From: Streptomyces sp. NBC_00249
GTDB lineage: Bacteria > Actinomycetota > Actinomycetes > Streptomycetales > Streptomycetaceae
DNA length: 64,000 bases
NCBI RefSeq assembly: GCF_026342355.1
Contig: NZ_JAPEMV010000003.1
Location: 806,001 to 870,000 of the forward strand
Direction of reading: 5' to 3'
Shown here in pieces: positions 16,419 to 25,408 of the stretch. Both the position numbers and the translations under genes were made by a program. The first letter of the stretch is position 1, and every line of letters starts with the position of its first letter. The notes beneath the pieces are model-generated. The model had not been told where the DNA came from and did not search any database. It saw only the letters and a program-made list of their open reading frames with translations.

Positions 16419-18002
16419 TCAGCGGGGCATGGCCGCGATAGCAGCGCGGGCGATCTTCTGGGCCTCCGACTTGCAGGTCGAGGCGGGGTGTTCCTCCCCG
16501 CCCAGAGCTACGCGGACCACGAGGTTGCCGTCGCGGACGTACAGGCTGCAGTGTTCTTCGGGATCGGGATAGGTCACGTACGGTGCGCTCCAGTACGCCT
16601 CGTCGCCGAAGCCGAGGTCTGTCACGCGGGTTTCCTTGGCGGCTTTCTCCCGGAATCCCTTGCGCTGCTGCTCGGTTTCGTTGGCGTCGCGCTTCAGTTC
16701 CCAGCCGACGAACGCGTGGACCTTGTCGACCAGGCCGGCGAGCCTGAAGTTCGTGGGGTCGCTGGATATCTTTCCCCAAGCGCAGCCGGTGGAGGCGGTT
16801 GTGTGCCCCTCGTCGTAGTAGTCAAGCTCCTCCGACCGGGCAGGCAGCGGCAGTTGGGCGGCCGCCTCGGAGCAGATCGGCGCCTTCGCATAACGCAGCG
16901 GGACTGGTTCGCCATCGTCCTTCAGCGCGTACACCCCGGTTCCGACGCCGACGACAGCGAGCACACAGCCCGCGACCAGAGCGATGATCTTCCCGTTGCG
17001 CCGACGGGGCGGGGGCAGGAGTGCCGTGGGGGCGGGCGTCCGTCTCGGAGCGGCCGTTCCCGCGTCGGCGTGAAGGGCCGGGGCCAGAGCCGGCACAAGT
17101 GTGCGGTCCGTGTCGCCGAGCAGCCGGTCGATGTCGGCCCGCTGGGCGTTGATCGTCCGGTGCACGGCGGGCGGCCACGGCCGGTCGGCGGGCGCGACCT
17201 GCCCGATGAGTCTGAGGAGCTGCTCCGGGGTGGGACGGGCCGTCGGGTCCTTGGCCAGGCACGGCCCGACGACGGTGCGCAGCCCTGGCGTCAGGGCGGA
17301 CAGGTCGGCTTCGAGGTGCACGACGTTGTAGAGGGTCCCCGCCATCGACGTACCTGCGAAGGGGCTGTCGCCCGTCGCGGCCATCGCCAGGACCGCGCCG
17401 AGCGAGAACACGTCGCTGGCCGGGGTCAGTTCGCGGCCTTCGGCCTGTTCCGGTGACATGAACGCGGGCGAGCCGACCACCCAGCCGGTCTGCGTCAGCT
17501 CAGTCGCCTCCGTGCCCTCGGTGACGCGCGCGATGCCGAAGTCGATGACACGTACGCCGTCCTCGGCGAGCAGTACGTTCTCGGGCTTGAGGTCGCGGTG
17601 GATCAGCCCCGTCCGGTGGATCTCGGCCAATGCGGTGGCCAGTCCGGCGCCGAGGCGGCGTACGGACTCCTCGGGAAGCAGGCCCGCCTTCTCCACGGCC
17701 GCGCCCAGCGAAGGGCCGTTGACGAAGACCGAGGCGAGCCACGGTGTGGGGGCATCCGCGTCGGCATCCATCACGGCCGCCGTGTACGCGCCGGACACCC
17801 TTCGCGAGGCGGTGACCTCGCGCCGGAAGCGGGCCCGGAAGCCGGCGTCGGCGGCGAAGCGTGCGTGTACCTGCTTGACGGCGACGAGCCGTCCGTCCGG
17901 CGCGGAGCCGAGCAGTACCCGTCCCATTCCGCCCCTGCCCAGCTCGGCAAGGAGACGGTAGGGCCCGGCGGTGGCCGGGTCGGCCGTTCCCAGGGGCCTC
18001 AT
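16419..18002 (-). CDS. Membrane Ser/Thr protein kinase (Hanks type) with extracellular domain
   Basis: 527 residues. Kinase domain 1 to about 275: glycine loop ELGRGGMGRV, Lys43 in VAVKQVH, catalytic HRDLKPEN with Asp137, DFG in VIDFGIAR, and SPEQ in the activation segment. A Pro/Arg linker is followed by one membrane helix (ALVAGCVLAVVGVGTGVYAL) and about 160 extracellular residues with four cysteines. There are no PASTA repeats, so cell-wall sensing is not implied. The start overlaps the stop of the upstream kinase (ATGA), making a two-gene operon. The extracellular regions of the two kinases resemble each other, so a duplication is likely. Confidence 0.9.
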   Translation of the reverse strand: MRPLGTADPATAGPYRLLAELGRGGMGRVLLGSAPDGRLVAVKQVHARFAADAGFRARFRREVTASRRVSGAYTAAVMDADADAPTPWLASVFVNGPSLGAAVEKAGLLPEESVRRLGAGLATALAEIHRTGLIHRDLKPENVLLAEDGVRVIDFGIARVTEGTEATELTQTGWVVGSPAFMSPEQAEGRELTPASDVFSLGAVLAMAATGDSPFAGTSMAGTLYNVVHLEADLSALTPGLRTVVGPCLAKDPTARPTPEQLLRLIGQVAPADRPWPPAVHRTINAQRADIDRLLGDTDRTLVPALAPALHADAGTAAPRRTPAPTALLPPPRRRNGKIIALVAGCVLAVVGVGTGVYALKDDGEPVPLRYAKAPICSEAAAQLPLPARSEELDYYDEGHTTASTGCAWGKISSDPTNFRLAGLVDKVHAFVGWELKRDANETEQQRKGFREKAAKETRVTDLGFGDEAYWSAPYVTYPDPEEHCSLYVRDGNLVVRVALGGEEHPASTCKSEAQKIARAAIAAMPR

Positions 18003-19639
18003 CGTGCGGACTCCGCCAGCTTCAGGGCCGACTTCCCTGCGGCCTTGGCGATGTTTCTGGCCTCGTCGTCGGAGTAGCGCGTGGTCTCCACGATGACGTT
18101 GAGCTTCATGTTGATGTCGCGGGAGTACAGATTGGCCATGTTTCGTTGCCAGTAGGCCTCCTCGCCGACGCCGACGTCAACGCGTTCGTACGACCCGTGG
18201 GCGGAGGCGTAGGCGGACTCGTATTTTTCCTTCGCCAGCTCCGCTCCGGTCTTGCCGCCTTCCGAGAGGTGACGGTTCCAAGACACGATGATCCTGTTTC
18301 CGTACCGGTCACTCCAGAAGCACTGGTTCGACTCCTGCGGTGTTTCACCGGCGGCCTCGAGGTTGCCGCTCGGATCTCCGTAGCCCGCCGGCAGCTCCAC
18401 CTTGCCCTTGGCCTCCTTGCACGACGGCACCCGCTGCGTGTACTTGTCGGGGACCTTCGACAGAGGCGTCGTCCCGGGGGTTGGGACGGTTTCGCTCCCG
18501 CTCGGCGCCTTGGTGTCCGGCTTTCGCGGAGATGCACTCGTCCGGCCGCCGCCTCCTCCTTCGCCGTTGCCGTCCGGGGGCAGGAAGTTCAGGGCCGTCA
18601 CGGTGGCCGCCGCCACCACCGCGGCCGCCCCGGCCAGCCACCAGGCGCGCTTGCGACGGGCTGCGGCGGCAGGCGGTGCGGGCGGGGATGGCGGCGGGGA
18701 CACGACGGGCGGGCTCGGAATCCTGGCGGGCGCGGGGACGGCGGGGACGGCGGGTCCGGCGGCCAACTGGTCAATGTCTGCGCGCTGTTCGGCCGCAAGC
18801 CGGTGTACCGCCTCGGGCCACGGCCGGGACGTCGGCGTCACCGTGCCGATCGCTGTGAGGAGTTCCAGCGGCGACGGACGCTCCGCCGGGTCCTTGGCCA
18901 GGCACGACTCGATGAACGGCCTCAGCGCCTGCGGCACCGCGCTAAGGTCCGGTGCGGAGTGCGCGACGTTGTAGAGCACGCCCGGCACCGACGTACCTGC
19001 GAACGGCGGCCTGCCGGTGCACGCCATAACGAGGGTCGAGCCGAGCGAGAACACGTCGGCGGCGCCGGTCAGCGGGAGGCCCTGTACCTGTTCCGGCGCC
19101 ATGAAGGGCGGCGATCCCACCATGGCGCCGGTGTGGGTGAGCTTCGTGTGCCCCTCGGCGGCCCGCGCTATGCCGAAGTCGATGACGCGTACCCCGTACT
19201 CGGCGAGCAGCACGTTGGACGGCTTGAGGTCGCGGTGTACCAGGCCCGCCCGGTGCACGTCGATCAGCGCCTGTGCGAGGCCCGCCGCGAGGAGCCTCCC
19301 AGCCTCCTCGGGTAACGGGCCCGCGCTGTCGAGAGCCTGGCTCAGCGTGGGGCCAGGTACGAAAACCGAGGCCAGCCAGGGCTCTTGGGCCTCCGTATCG
19401 GCGTCGATCACGGCTGCGGTGTAAGCACCGGACACCTTGCGCGAGGCCGCCACCTCGCGCCGGAACCGGGCCCGGAACCCGGCGTCCTCTGCCAGTTCGG
19501 GGTGCACCTGCTTGACCGCGACGAGACGGCCGTCGGGGGCGACGGCGAGCACAACGCGTCCCATGCCGCCCTCCCCGAGTTCTGCCACCACCCGGAACGG
19601 ACCTATGTACGACGGCCCGGACAGCCCTGTTGCACGCAT
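17999..19639 (-). CDS. Membrane Ser/Thr protein kinase (Hanks type)
   Basis: 546 residues from the ATG after GGGGAGGGG; an earlier in-frame start would add 33 residues with no ribosome binding site. The kinase motifs sit at the same positions as in the downstream kinase: ELGEGGMGRV, VAVKQVH, HRDLKPSN with Asp137, VIDFGIAR and APEQVQG. A proline-rich linker, a membrane helix (WLAGAAAVVAAATVTAL) and an extracellular domain with few cysteines follow. First gene of the kinase pair. Close similarity of motifs and architecture suggests tandem duplication. Confidence 0.9.
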   Translation of the reverse strand: MRATGLSGPSYIGPFRVVAELGEGGMGRVVLAVAPDGRLVAVKQVHPELAEDAGFRARFRREVAASRKVSGAYTAAVIDADTEAQEPWLASVFVPGPTLSQALDSAGPLPEEAGRLLAAGLAQALIDVHRAGLVHRDLKPSNVLLAEYGVRVIDFGIARAAEGHTKLTHTGAMVGSPPFMAPEQVQGLPLTGAADVFSLGSTLVMACTGRPPFAGTSVPGVLYNVAHSAPDLSAVPQALRPFIESCLAKDPAERPSPLELLTAIGTVTPTSRPWPEAVHRLAAEQRADIDQLAAGPAVPAVPAPARIPSPPVVSPPPSPPAPPAAAARRKRAWWLAGAAAVVAAATVTALNFLPPDGNGEGGGGGRTSASPRKPDTKAPSGSETVPTPGTTPLSKVPDKYTQRVPSCKEAKGKVELPAGYGDPSGNLEAAGETPQESNQCFWSDRYGNRIIVSWNRHLSEGGKTGAELAKEKYESAYASAHGSYERVDVGVGEEAYWQRNMANLYSRDINMKLNVIVETTRYSDDEARNIAKAAGKSALKLAESAR

Positions 19640-19976
19640 GACGCCCTGCCCCTCCCCGTGGAGGACCTTCCGGTCCCGAAGCGAAAGGATCATACAGACA
19701 GACGCCTCGCCATCCGATGGGCACCCTTCGAACCCCACAGCACCTCCTTACCCTTGGGGCTGCAGCTTGATCTGCTGCTCAAGAGGGCGATGTACGGACG
19801 GGCCCCCTTCGGCTTCCTCCGAACCCGCATCCTCATCACGCCGTAGTCTTCCAGCGTGCGTTACCTGGCAGAAGCCACGATGTTCCAGCCGGCCCCGCCC
19901 GTGCGTACCAGGTGGCGGCGGCCGCCCCGCCAGGGGTTGTTCACGAGAACGGGTTTTGGCACACATCGCGCGCGCT
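19640..19976. other. Upstream region of kinase operon, no gene seen
   Basis: About 340 bases holding the presumed kinase promoter. I find no convincing ORF or operator in it. Confidence 0.45.
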
Positions 19977-20080
19977 GTTGGTGATCTTTGGTGGGACCCC
20001 GCCGGAGTTCGCGCCGGAGATCACCAACAGCATCCGGAAAGTGCGCCAGAACCCGAACTCGGGCTCTGGCTCACTTTCCG
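19977..20080. repeat. Two consecutive long inverted repeats (structured element)
   Basis: First hairpin: GTTGGTGATCT (19977-19987) pairs perfectly with AGATCACCAAC (20018-20028). Second: CGGAAAGTG (20035-20043) pairs with CACTTTCCG (20072-20080), and inside it CCAGA-A-CCCGA pairs with TCGGG-C-TCTGG, giving a stem of about 20 bp. They are seven bases apart and lie 53 bases before a + strand gene. They could be a terminator pair, a structured leader or IS-end palindromes. Confidence 0.7.
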
Positions 20081-20132
20081 TGGAGGGCTGACTGAGTGTG
20101 ATGTCAGTGGCGTGTGGTGAGATGGCCGGACT

Positions 20133-20483
20133 ATGTGGTCTGTCGTGAACGACTCCGATCGAGTGCACTGCCACTACACCCCCTTCGACAGCGTGGGCCC
20201 GCTCCGATTCGGCATGAGTCACGAGGAAGCCGGCGCCGCGATGGACCTGCAGGGGTTCACCGGAACCGTCTCCTCCATGCACCAGCGACACGGCGCCCTT
20301 GTGCTCCAGGCCGTCTTCCGTGAGATGACCGCCCCGGCGTACGCAAGGGCTGTCACCGTCTACTACAGGGAATCCGGCAGGCTGGCCTGCGTAATCGTCG
20401 ACGCAGTGTGCGGACCACTGGATGAGATGCCGTGTCCGCGGAGAGTCTGCGCGAGCAATGAGTCGGCCTGCTCGGAGGCCTGG
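20133..20483 (+). pseudogene. Unidentified gene truncated by IS21 sequence
   Basis: About 115 residues (DSVGPLRFGMSHEEAGAAMD..., VTVYYRESGRLACVIVDAVCG) are protein-like and start at an ATG after the stem-loops. The frame then passes directly into an IS21 transposase N terminus, so the native C terminus is lost. I do not recognise the family; the FDSVGPLRFGM pattern resembles small Streptomyces proteins of unknown function. Confidence 0.55.
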
Positions 20484-20800
20484 ATGCTCACGTGGGAGGA
20501 AGGCGTGGACGCTCACGCGTTGCGTCGTCAGGGATGGACCATCTCGGCGATCGCTCGCCATTTGGGCCGTGATCGAAAGACGATCCGGGCCCATCTCAAT
20601 GGCGATCGTATTGCGGGTAGTCGGTAATCCCCACCCGATGCTTTGATCCCGTTTTTCGACTACTGCCGCCAACGCCTGCACGATCGACCGCTGTGGGATC
20701 GCAGCAGGGGCGATGCTGTCTCAGTTTCGTGCCAGGTTGCTCGCTCCCACCTCGGCTGCTTGATCCCCGAGACCCGCGAAGTCTTCCGGACCCGCTACAA
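20484..20800 (+). mobile_element. IS21-family istA 5' fragment, frameshifted
   Basis: Starts with MLTWEEGVDAHALRRQGWT, then ISAIARHLGRDRKTIRAHLN, the helix-turn-helix of IS21 IstA. After 20627 the reading continues in another frame with FDYCRQRLHDRPLWD, the next conserved part of IstA. The rest, including the DDE domain and istB, is gone. It is a different subgroup from the intact IS21 at 52.9-55.3 kb. Confidence 0.75.
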
Positions 20801-20925
20801 ACACCTACGTCACGAACGACCGGGCGAGCTCACCCCGAGTCGGGCCGAGCCTGGTGAGGGTTTCCACTCCGGACCGTTCGCGGCTGCGCCGTCACCCTTG
20901 TGCCCTGCCTGCACACCGCCTGCCC

Positions 20926-21453
20926 TCAGTCGCCGAGGATCCGTTCCCACAGCAGGCCGTCCCGCCAGCTCCCGTCGAGGAGGATCGAGGAGTGGGAGAC
21001 GCCGTACGGGCTGAATCCGTTGCGGCGCAGTACCCGTTGCGATGGCAGGTTCTCCAGGTTGGTGGAGGCCTCGGCGCGGTGCAGGCCGAGTTCGTCCGTC
21101 ATGACGCGGAGCACGTGGCCGACGGCGCGTCCGGCGTGCCCTTGGTTCTGGGCGACACTGGCGATCCAGTATCCGACGGAGCCGCGGCGCAGGTGTGGCT
21201 GCGGCAGGATGCCTCCGACGGTGACCTGGCCGATCACTCGGTCGCCGGCGAGCACCACACCCGGCCAGACGGTGCCGGCCCGGTGTCCGGCGAGCAGGCC
21301 GTCGATCCGCTCTGCCTGGCCCTCCGGGGTGAAGAAGTCGGCGGGTTGTGCCGGTTCCCACCGTCGGAAGGCCTCGACGTCCCGCACGCGGTGGGCGGCG
21401 ATCGGGGCGGCGTCGGCGGGCTCGATCAAGCGGATCGCGGTACTGGTGTGCAT
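20926..21453 (-). CDS. GNAT acetyltransferase (RimJ/RimL type)
   Basis: 175 residues from the ATG preceded by AAGGAC; an upstream ATG adds 19 residues of weak quality. GNAT features: IRLIEPADAAPI at the start, the acetyl-CoA pyrophosphate loop NQGHAGRAVGHVL, and the LHRAEASTNLENLPSQRVLRRNGF block typical of N-acetyltransferases acting on amines or protein N termini. It is 70 bases downstream of the methyltransferase gene on the same strand. A small hairpin at the methyltransferase stop could separate them, so membership of the RiPP-like cluster is uncertain. If included it might acetylate the peptide or give self-protection. Confidence 0.8.
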   Translation of the reverse strand: MHTSTAIRLIEPADAAPIAAHRVRDVEAFRRWEPAQPADFFTPEGQAERIDGLLAGHRAGTVWPGVVLAGDRVIGQVTVGGILPQPHLRRGSVGYWIASVAQNQGHAGRAVGHVLRVMTDELGLHRAEASTNLENLPSQRVLRRNGFSPYGVSHSSILLDGSWRDGLLWERILGD

Positions 21454-21523
21454 GGGTCGGTCCTTGTCGCGGTGCATGGGATGAGATGGTCGGGCCAGGG
21501 GAGGGCGCACATGTTGGCGCGCC

Positions 21524-22330
21524 CTACACCCGCCGCAGGATCGAGTCGATCGCGCAGCTCGAGTTCTCGCCGAACAGGTCCAGATACCGGGTGTCGAGCT
21601 GGTATCGGTGCGGACTGCTGCGGAGGAACTCGCGGAGGGTGGCCCTCTTGGCCAGGCTGTCCTCGACCAAGAGGTAGTCGCCGGAGGTCAGCCGGGCATC
21701 GAAGAAGTCGAGCACGGCCCGGACGTGTGCGTGGGCGTCCTCGATCACCAGCCAGGGCCTGGGCAGGTCATCGGAGTCGGCGAGGACCTCGTCGAGACGT
21801 CCGACGTCCCCGGTCCGGAACCGCACCCGGTCGTCCGCCAGGTCCACCGGTGTGCGATCGATCGAGATGATTTCCGGTCGCTGTCCGTGCGACGCCGCGA
21901 CGTCGGCCAGCCAGAGCGCGCTCCCGCCGCTGCCGGAGCCGAGTTCGATGATCGTGCCCGGGACCAGCTCGGCGATCAGCATCGGATAAGCGGCCAGGTC
22001 GAACACCGTCTTGTACAGGGGCCGACCGGCCCACATGAGGTGATCGGTGACGCCCTGGGTGGCGACGAAGTTCGGGACCGGGAATGCGAGAGCCGCGAGC
22101 ACGTCCCGGTCGGATCGATCGAGGCGCGGCAGCGGGTCCCGGTACCGGTCCCCTGTCAGCAGCGCGAGGTACTCGGTCAGTTCGTCGGACCGGCCGGTGC
22201 GCCGGGCCTCGGTCACCGCACCCCGGATGTGGTGGTCGTGGTAGGTGGAGATGCCGCCCTGCCGCTCGACCTTCGCGGCCACGAGGCGCTCGGCAGTCTC
22301 GGCGAGCCCGTTGACGTCGACTTTGTCCAT
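21524..22330 (-). CDS. CmcI-type SAM-dependent methyltransferase
   Basis: 268 residues. SAM-binding motif I is ELGSGSGG near 130, followed by ISIDRTP, and the family-specific LVIEDAHAH and DYLLVEDSL. This matches the CmcI/rhamnosyl O-methyltransferase family (cephalosporin hydroxylase family in databases), which methylates hydroxyl groups in natural products. It lies three bases from the JmjC gene in the same operon, so a sensible role is O-methylation of a hydroxyl introduced by a JmjC oxygenase. A hairpin (GGGCGC/GCGCCC, 21503-21524) overlaps its stop and may end the operon. Confidence 0.85.
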   Translation of the reverse strand: MDKVDVNGLAETAERLVAAKVERQGGISTYHDHHIRGAVTEARRTGRSDELTEYLALLTGDRYRDPLPRLDRSDRDVLAALAFPVPNFVATQGVTDHLMWAGRPLYKTVFDLAAYPMLIAELVPGTIIELGSGSGGSALWLADVAASHGQRPEIISIDRTPVDLADDRVRFRTGDVGRLDEVLADSDDLPRPWLVIEDAHAHVRAVLDFFDARLTSGDYLLVEDSLAKRATLREFLRSSPHRYQLDTRYLDLFGENSSCAIDSILRRV

Positions 22331-22333
22331 GGG

Positions 22334-23452
22334 TCAGCGTCCCGGGCAGGGTGCGGCACAGACCAACCTGGCGTCGACCAGGAGGTCGAGCAGTGCCTGG
22401 TCCGCGTCCAGCTCGGTCAGGGTGAAGCCGTCGGTCCGGACCGACACGGCACGCCATAGGGCTTCCTGGCCGGGCTCCAGGGTGATCAGCCGGTCGGCCG
22501 TTCGCAACCGGACCCCGTCCGAATGCAGGACCCCCTCCGGATGGGCGTGGAACCGCACAGCCCGGTCTTCGCCGATCACCGACGACACCGGACGGGCGGG
22601 GAGCGGGGCGAACTGGTCCAGCCGCGCACCGACCACCCGGGTCGCGACCGTCTCCGGGGCCAGCTTGGCGATCATGTCGGCGATCTCTCCCGTCGCATCG
22701 GCCACCGTGGCCTCGGTGCGCGTACCGTCCCGGAACGCGCCCGGGGGTAGTTCCCGGGCCAGCCCGGGATCACGCAGAACCTCGGCCAACAGGGCGCGCA
22801 GCACGGCATCCAGCTTCGTGGCCCAGACGGTGAAGGTCAGGTGCAGGCTCGGCTCCGAGCCGCTGCTCCCGCTGTGCCACCACCCCCGAGGTATCCACAG
22901 CACGTCACCCTCTGCCAGGACCACTTCCACGTCGGCCGGATCCTTCGCCGGGTCTTGGTCCGGCGCCCACAGTCGCCACGACTTGCTGCCCGAGACCTGC
23001 GTCAGCCAGGCGTGGTAGGGGTCGTGGTGGGCGCCGAAGCCCTGCTCCGCGCGAGGTGTCAGGTAGGCGTTGACGAACACCGGATGCCCGATGTCGGCCG
23101 CCAGGCGTCGGCAGGTGTCCGCCAACGGTGGCCAGAACCGCTGCAACCCCTGGAGCACGAGCGTCGCCCCGTCGGTCAGTTCGGCGCCGATCCGGACCGG
23201 GTCGGCCAGCCCCTGGACGGCCTGCGACGTGTGCCGTTCCGGCCGGGTCACCCGCTCCGCCGGTACCAACTGGTGGTTGCGGGCCAGCCGGAACGCCGGT
23301 GCCTGCAGTCCCTGGTCGTTGAGGATCGTGTCCAGCGCCGACCAGGTCAGTGTGGTCCGCAACTCGGAGGCGGTGCCCACCCGGTGGTAGGGCGTGGCGG
23401 GCCATTCGGCGGTGAACCAGGCCGGGTCGCCGAGCGCGTCAAGGACGCTCAT
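22334..23452 (-). CDS. JmjC/cupin_4 2-oxoglutarate-Fe(II) oxygenase A
   Basis: 372 residues. The JmjC core carries the iron triad: His142 and Asp144 in GAHHDPYHAW, and distal His193 in RGWWHSG. LVLQGLQRFWP and VFVNAYLTP precede it. After the core there is a winged-helix-like C-terminal region as in ribosomal oxygenases of the YcfD/NO66 group, which hydroxylate Arg, His or Asn side chains. It starts one base after the TfuA stop. I infer hydroxylation of the precursor peptide rather than a ribosomal protein, because the gene lies within the modification operon. It is the longest of the three JmjC proteins here. Confidence 0.88.
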   Translation of the reverse strand: MSVLDALGDPAWFTAEWPATPYHRVGTASELRTTLTWSALDTILNDQGLQAPAFRLARNHQLVPAERVTRPERHTSQAVQGLADPVRIGAELTDGATLVLQGLQRFWPPLADTCRRLAADIGHPVFVNAYLTPRAEQGFGAHHDPYHAWLTQVSGSKSWRLWAPDQDPAKDPADVEVVLAEGDVLWIPRGWWHSGSSGSEPSLHLTFTVWATKLDAVLRALLAEVLRDPGLARELPPGAFRDGTRTEATVADATGEIADMIAKLAPETVATRVVGARLDQFAPLPARPVSSVIGEDRAVRFHAHPEGVLHSDGVRLRTADRLITLEPGQEALWRAVSVRTDGFTLTELDADQALLDLLVDARLVCAAPCPGR

Positions 23453-23453
23453 G

Positions 23454-24128
23454 TCAGTTCTCCTCTCCGAGTACGGCGCGTACCGCTTCGAGCGCGTCGA
23501 GCCGCTTGCGGTCCCAGGTGTCCCGCCGGTCTTCGGCCAGTTCCGGTTCGAGGACCTCGACGACGGCGGCCGGCAGCCGGTCCTTCCACCGCCGGAGCAG
23601 GAGGGAAGGCCGCCGGTCCCGGAAGTGCAGGCCGTGGGCCACGCGCAGGGCACGTCGGGCGTCTTCGGCGGACAGCTCCGTTCGGCTCAGCAACCACCGG
23701 ACGTTCGCCAACGGCACGGTCACGGGGGAGTAGTCCTCCGGGTCGTACAGGAGCGCCACGTCCCCGTCGGACTCGATGGCGCCGGACAGGTACTGCTCGT
23801 ACACCCAGCCGCTGCCCGTCATGCCCAGGGTCCGGCACTCGACGGCCCGGAGCGCGCCCATCGACGAGGCGCCGGCGAGAGGCTGCCCGGAGGCCAGCAC
23901 CGAGCGGATCTCGGTGATGCTCACCGCGAGGTTCTGGCCGAACTCGCCGTCCAGGATCAGCACCCGGTCGGTGCCGCCGGCGTCGACCACCTCGACCAGG
24001 TCGAGGCGGCGCACCGGGGGCCGCACGTCCAGGTCGTGCCCTGTCCTCGTGGCGAGTGCCCGCAGATCGACCAAGTCGGCGGGGCGCAGGGAGGGCCCGG
24101 TGAACAGGATCATGCTGGTGCGGGTCAT
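23454..24128 (-). CDS. TfuA-like protein, YcaO partner
   Basis: 224 residues. The TfuA core is recognisable from MILFTGPSL at the N terminus and GASSMGALRAVE near 86-97, followed by a helical C terminus. TfuA proteins work with YcaO to install thioamides (methyl-coenzyme M reductase, thioviridamide-type peptides), helping deliver sulfide. The start overlaps the YcaO stop. YcaO and TfuA adjacent in this order are strong evidence for peptide thioamidation. Confidence 0.9.
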   Translation of the reverse strand: MTRTSMILFTGPSLRPADLVDLRALATRTGHDLDVRPPVRRLDLVEVVDAGGTDRVLILDGEFGQNLAVSITEIRSVLASGQPLAGASSMGALRAVECRTLGMTGSGWVYEQYLSGAIESDGDVALLYDPEDYSPVTVPLANVRWLLSRTELSAEDARRALRVAHGLHFRDRRPSLLLRRWKDRLPAAVVEVLEPELAEDRRDTWDRKRLDALEAVRAVLGEEN

Positions 24129-25408
24129 CGAGGGGACCTCGCCAAGCCGGCTCCGACCATCGCGGCGTGCAGTCTGGTGCCGAGCCGGGCCGGGTCGTTG
24201 TGGTGGTTCTCGATGCCGGGCACGACGACTTGGGTCACGGAGAACGGCAGGTCGGGCGGTGCGAGTTCGGTGGCGAACACGAGATCCAATCCGGCGGTCC
24301 CGAGTCCGTCGAGAACCAGTCGGAGGTCTCCCTCCACCCTGCCGGTGGTGCTGTGCGGCAGCTCGCCGAAGTCCAGCTCGGAGCGGCCGGCGCTCCAGGT
24401 GTGCAGCATCTTGCGCATCTCTTCGTAGGAGGCGTGTCGGCGGTGTACCTGGCCGTTGAGGTCCTCGCGAGCTCCGGAGATCACGTTCAGTCGGGACTGC
24501 GCGGCTTCGGTGAGTGCTCGGCTGAGCGCCACGGTGGGGTCGGGATGACAGCCGGCGCCGCCGTTGATCAGGAGGCCGTCCTCCGAGTGGGTGTCGTCGG
24601 TCGTGACGAAGACGGTCGGTATGCCGATCTCGTTGACGTAGCCGAACACCTGTACCTGAATTCCGGCCCCTTCGAACCGGGCGACGAGCTCCTGCGCCTC
24701 GGCCGGCAACGTGCCCGACCTGATCCGGTGGCCGCCCCGCAGCGTCTCGCCGAACGCGGTGCAGTCGTGTTCGACAAGTTCCAGCAGGCCGTGCAGAAGT
24801 GCCTCGCGCGGGCTGTTGCCCGAGGCCAGGCCGATGGTGTTCGAGGAGAACATCCCGTACTCGTCCGGGAACGGGGTGAACACCGCCAGCGCTGGGATGA
24901 GTACCTCGGTGTCGGAGTGCAACTCGCGCGCCGGCCACCAGGACAGCGGCTGCCGCTCGGTCCAGCGGTGGCCGCGCCGGAGGATCAGCCGCCGGGGGTC
25001 GAGCGTCGGCCGACCGGCCGCGACGAGTTCGGCGTAGCTCGCGCGGAGCGGCGGTTCGGCGGCCCGGGGCTCGCACCAGGTGCGTTCGATCGCCTCCATC
25101 ATCGCCGAGACCCGTGCGGCCGTCGTGGTCGTGCCCTTGCCGCTGGTGACCGTGTTGAGGCCGGGGGCGGCGTCGGGACGGCAACTGTTGAACACCGGGA
25201 TGCCGAGCACGTCCAGGTCGGTCACGTCGGCGATTCGGGTGATGCCGCATCGGTCGAGTACCGCGCCGGCCAGTTCCGCGGTCGCCTCCAGGGTGCGGAT
25301 CCGCAGCGAAGTGCCGCCCGCGGTGGTCGCGTCGGCCGTGGTCGGCGGGAGCCAGTGCTCGCGGCCGAGACTGATCCGCGGGGTGAGCGTGGTCGTGGTG
25401 GTCGTCAT
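24125..25408 (-). CDS. YcaO-domain protein (ATP-dependent backbone-modifying enzyme)
   Basis: 427 residues from the ATG overlapping the protease stop. YcaO ATP/Mg motifs: SAMMEAIERTW near 104, LLELVEHD around 213, and EAAQSR near 303. The C terminus does not end in the PxPxP tail of azoline-forming YcaOs and no E1-like or dehydrogenase partner is present, so thiazole or oxazole formation is unlikely. YcaO activates backbone amides by phosphorylation; with TfuA the expected product is a thioamide. The gene lies in the middle of the operon led by the transketolases and precursor. Confidence 0.93.
   Translation of the reverse strand: MTTTTTTLTPRISLGREHWLPPTTADATTAGGTSLRIRTLEATAELAGAVLDRCGITRIADVTDLDVLGIPVFNSCRPDAAPGLNTVTSGKGTTTTAARVSAMMEAIERTWCEPRAAEPPLRASYAELVAAGRPTLDPRRLILRRGHRWTERQPLSWWPARELHSDTEVLIPALAVFTPFPDEYGMFSSNTIGLASGNSPREALLHGLLELVEHDCTAFGETLRGGHRIRSGTLPAEAQELVARFEGAGIQVQVFGYVNEIGIPTVFVTTDDTHSEDGLLINGGAGCHPDPTVALSRALTEAAQSRLNVISGAREDLNGQVHRRHASYEEMRKMLHTWSAGRSELDFGELPHSTTGRVEGDLRLVLDGLGTAGLDLVFATELAPPDLPFSVTQVVVPGIENHHNDPARLGTRLHAAMVGAGLARSPR

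Noticed and set aside
24125..25408. YcaO as azoline-forming cyclodehydratase
   Set aside because: No E1/ThiF-like partner, dehydrogenase or PxPxP tail, and the candidate core has no Cys, Ser or Thr; TfuA points to thioamidation.
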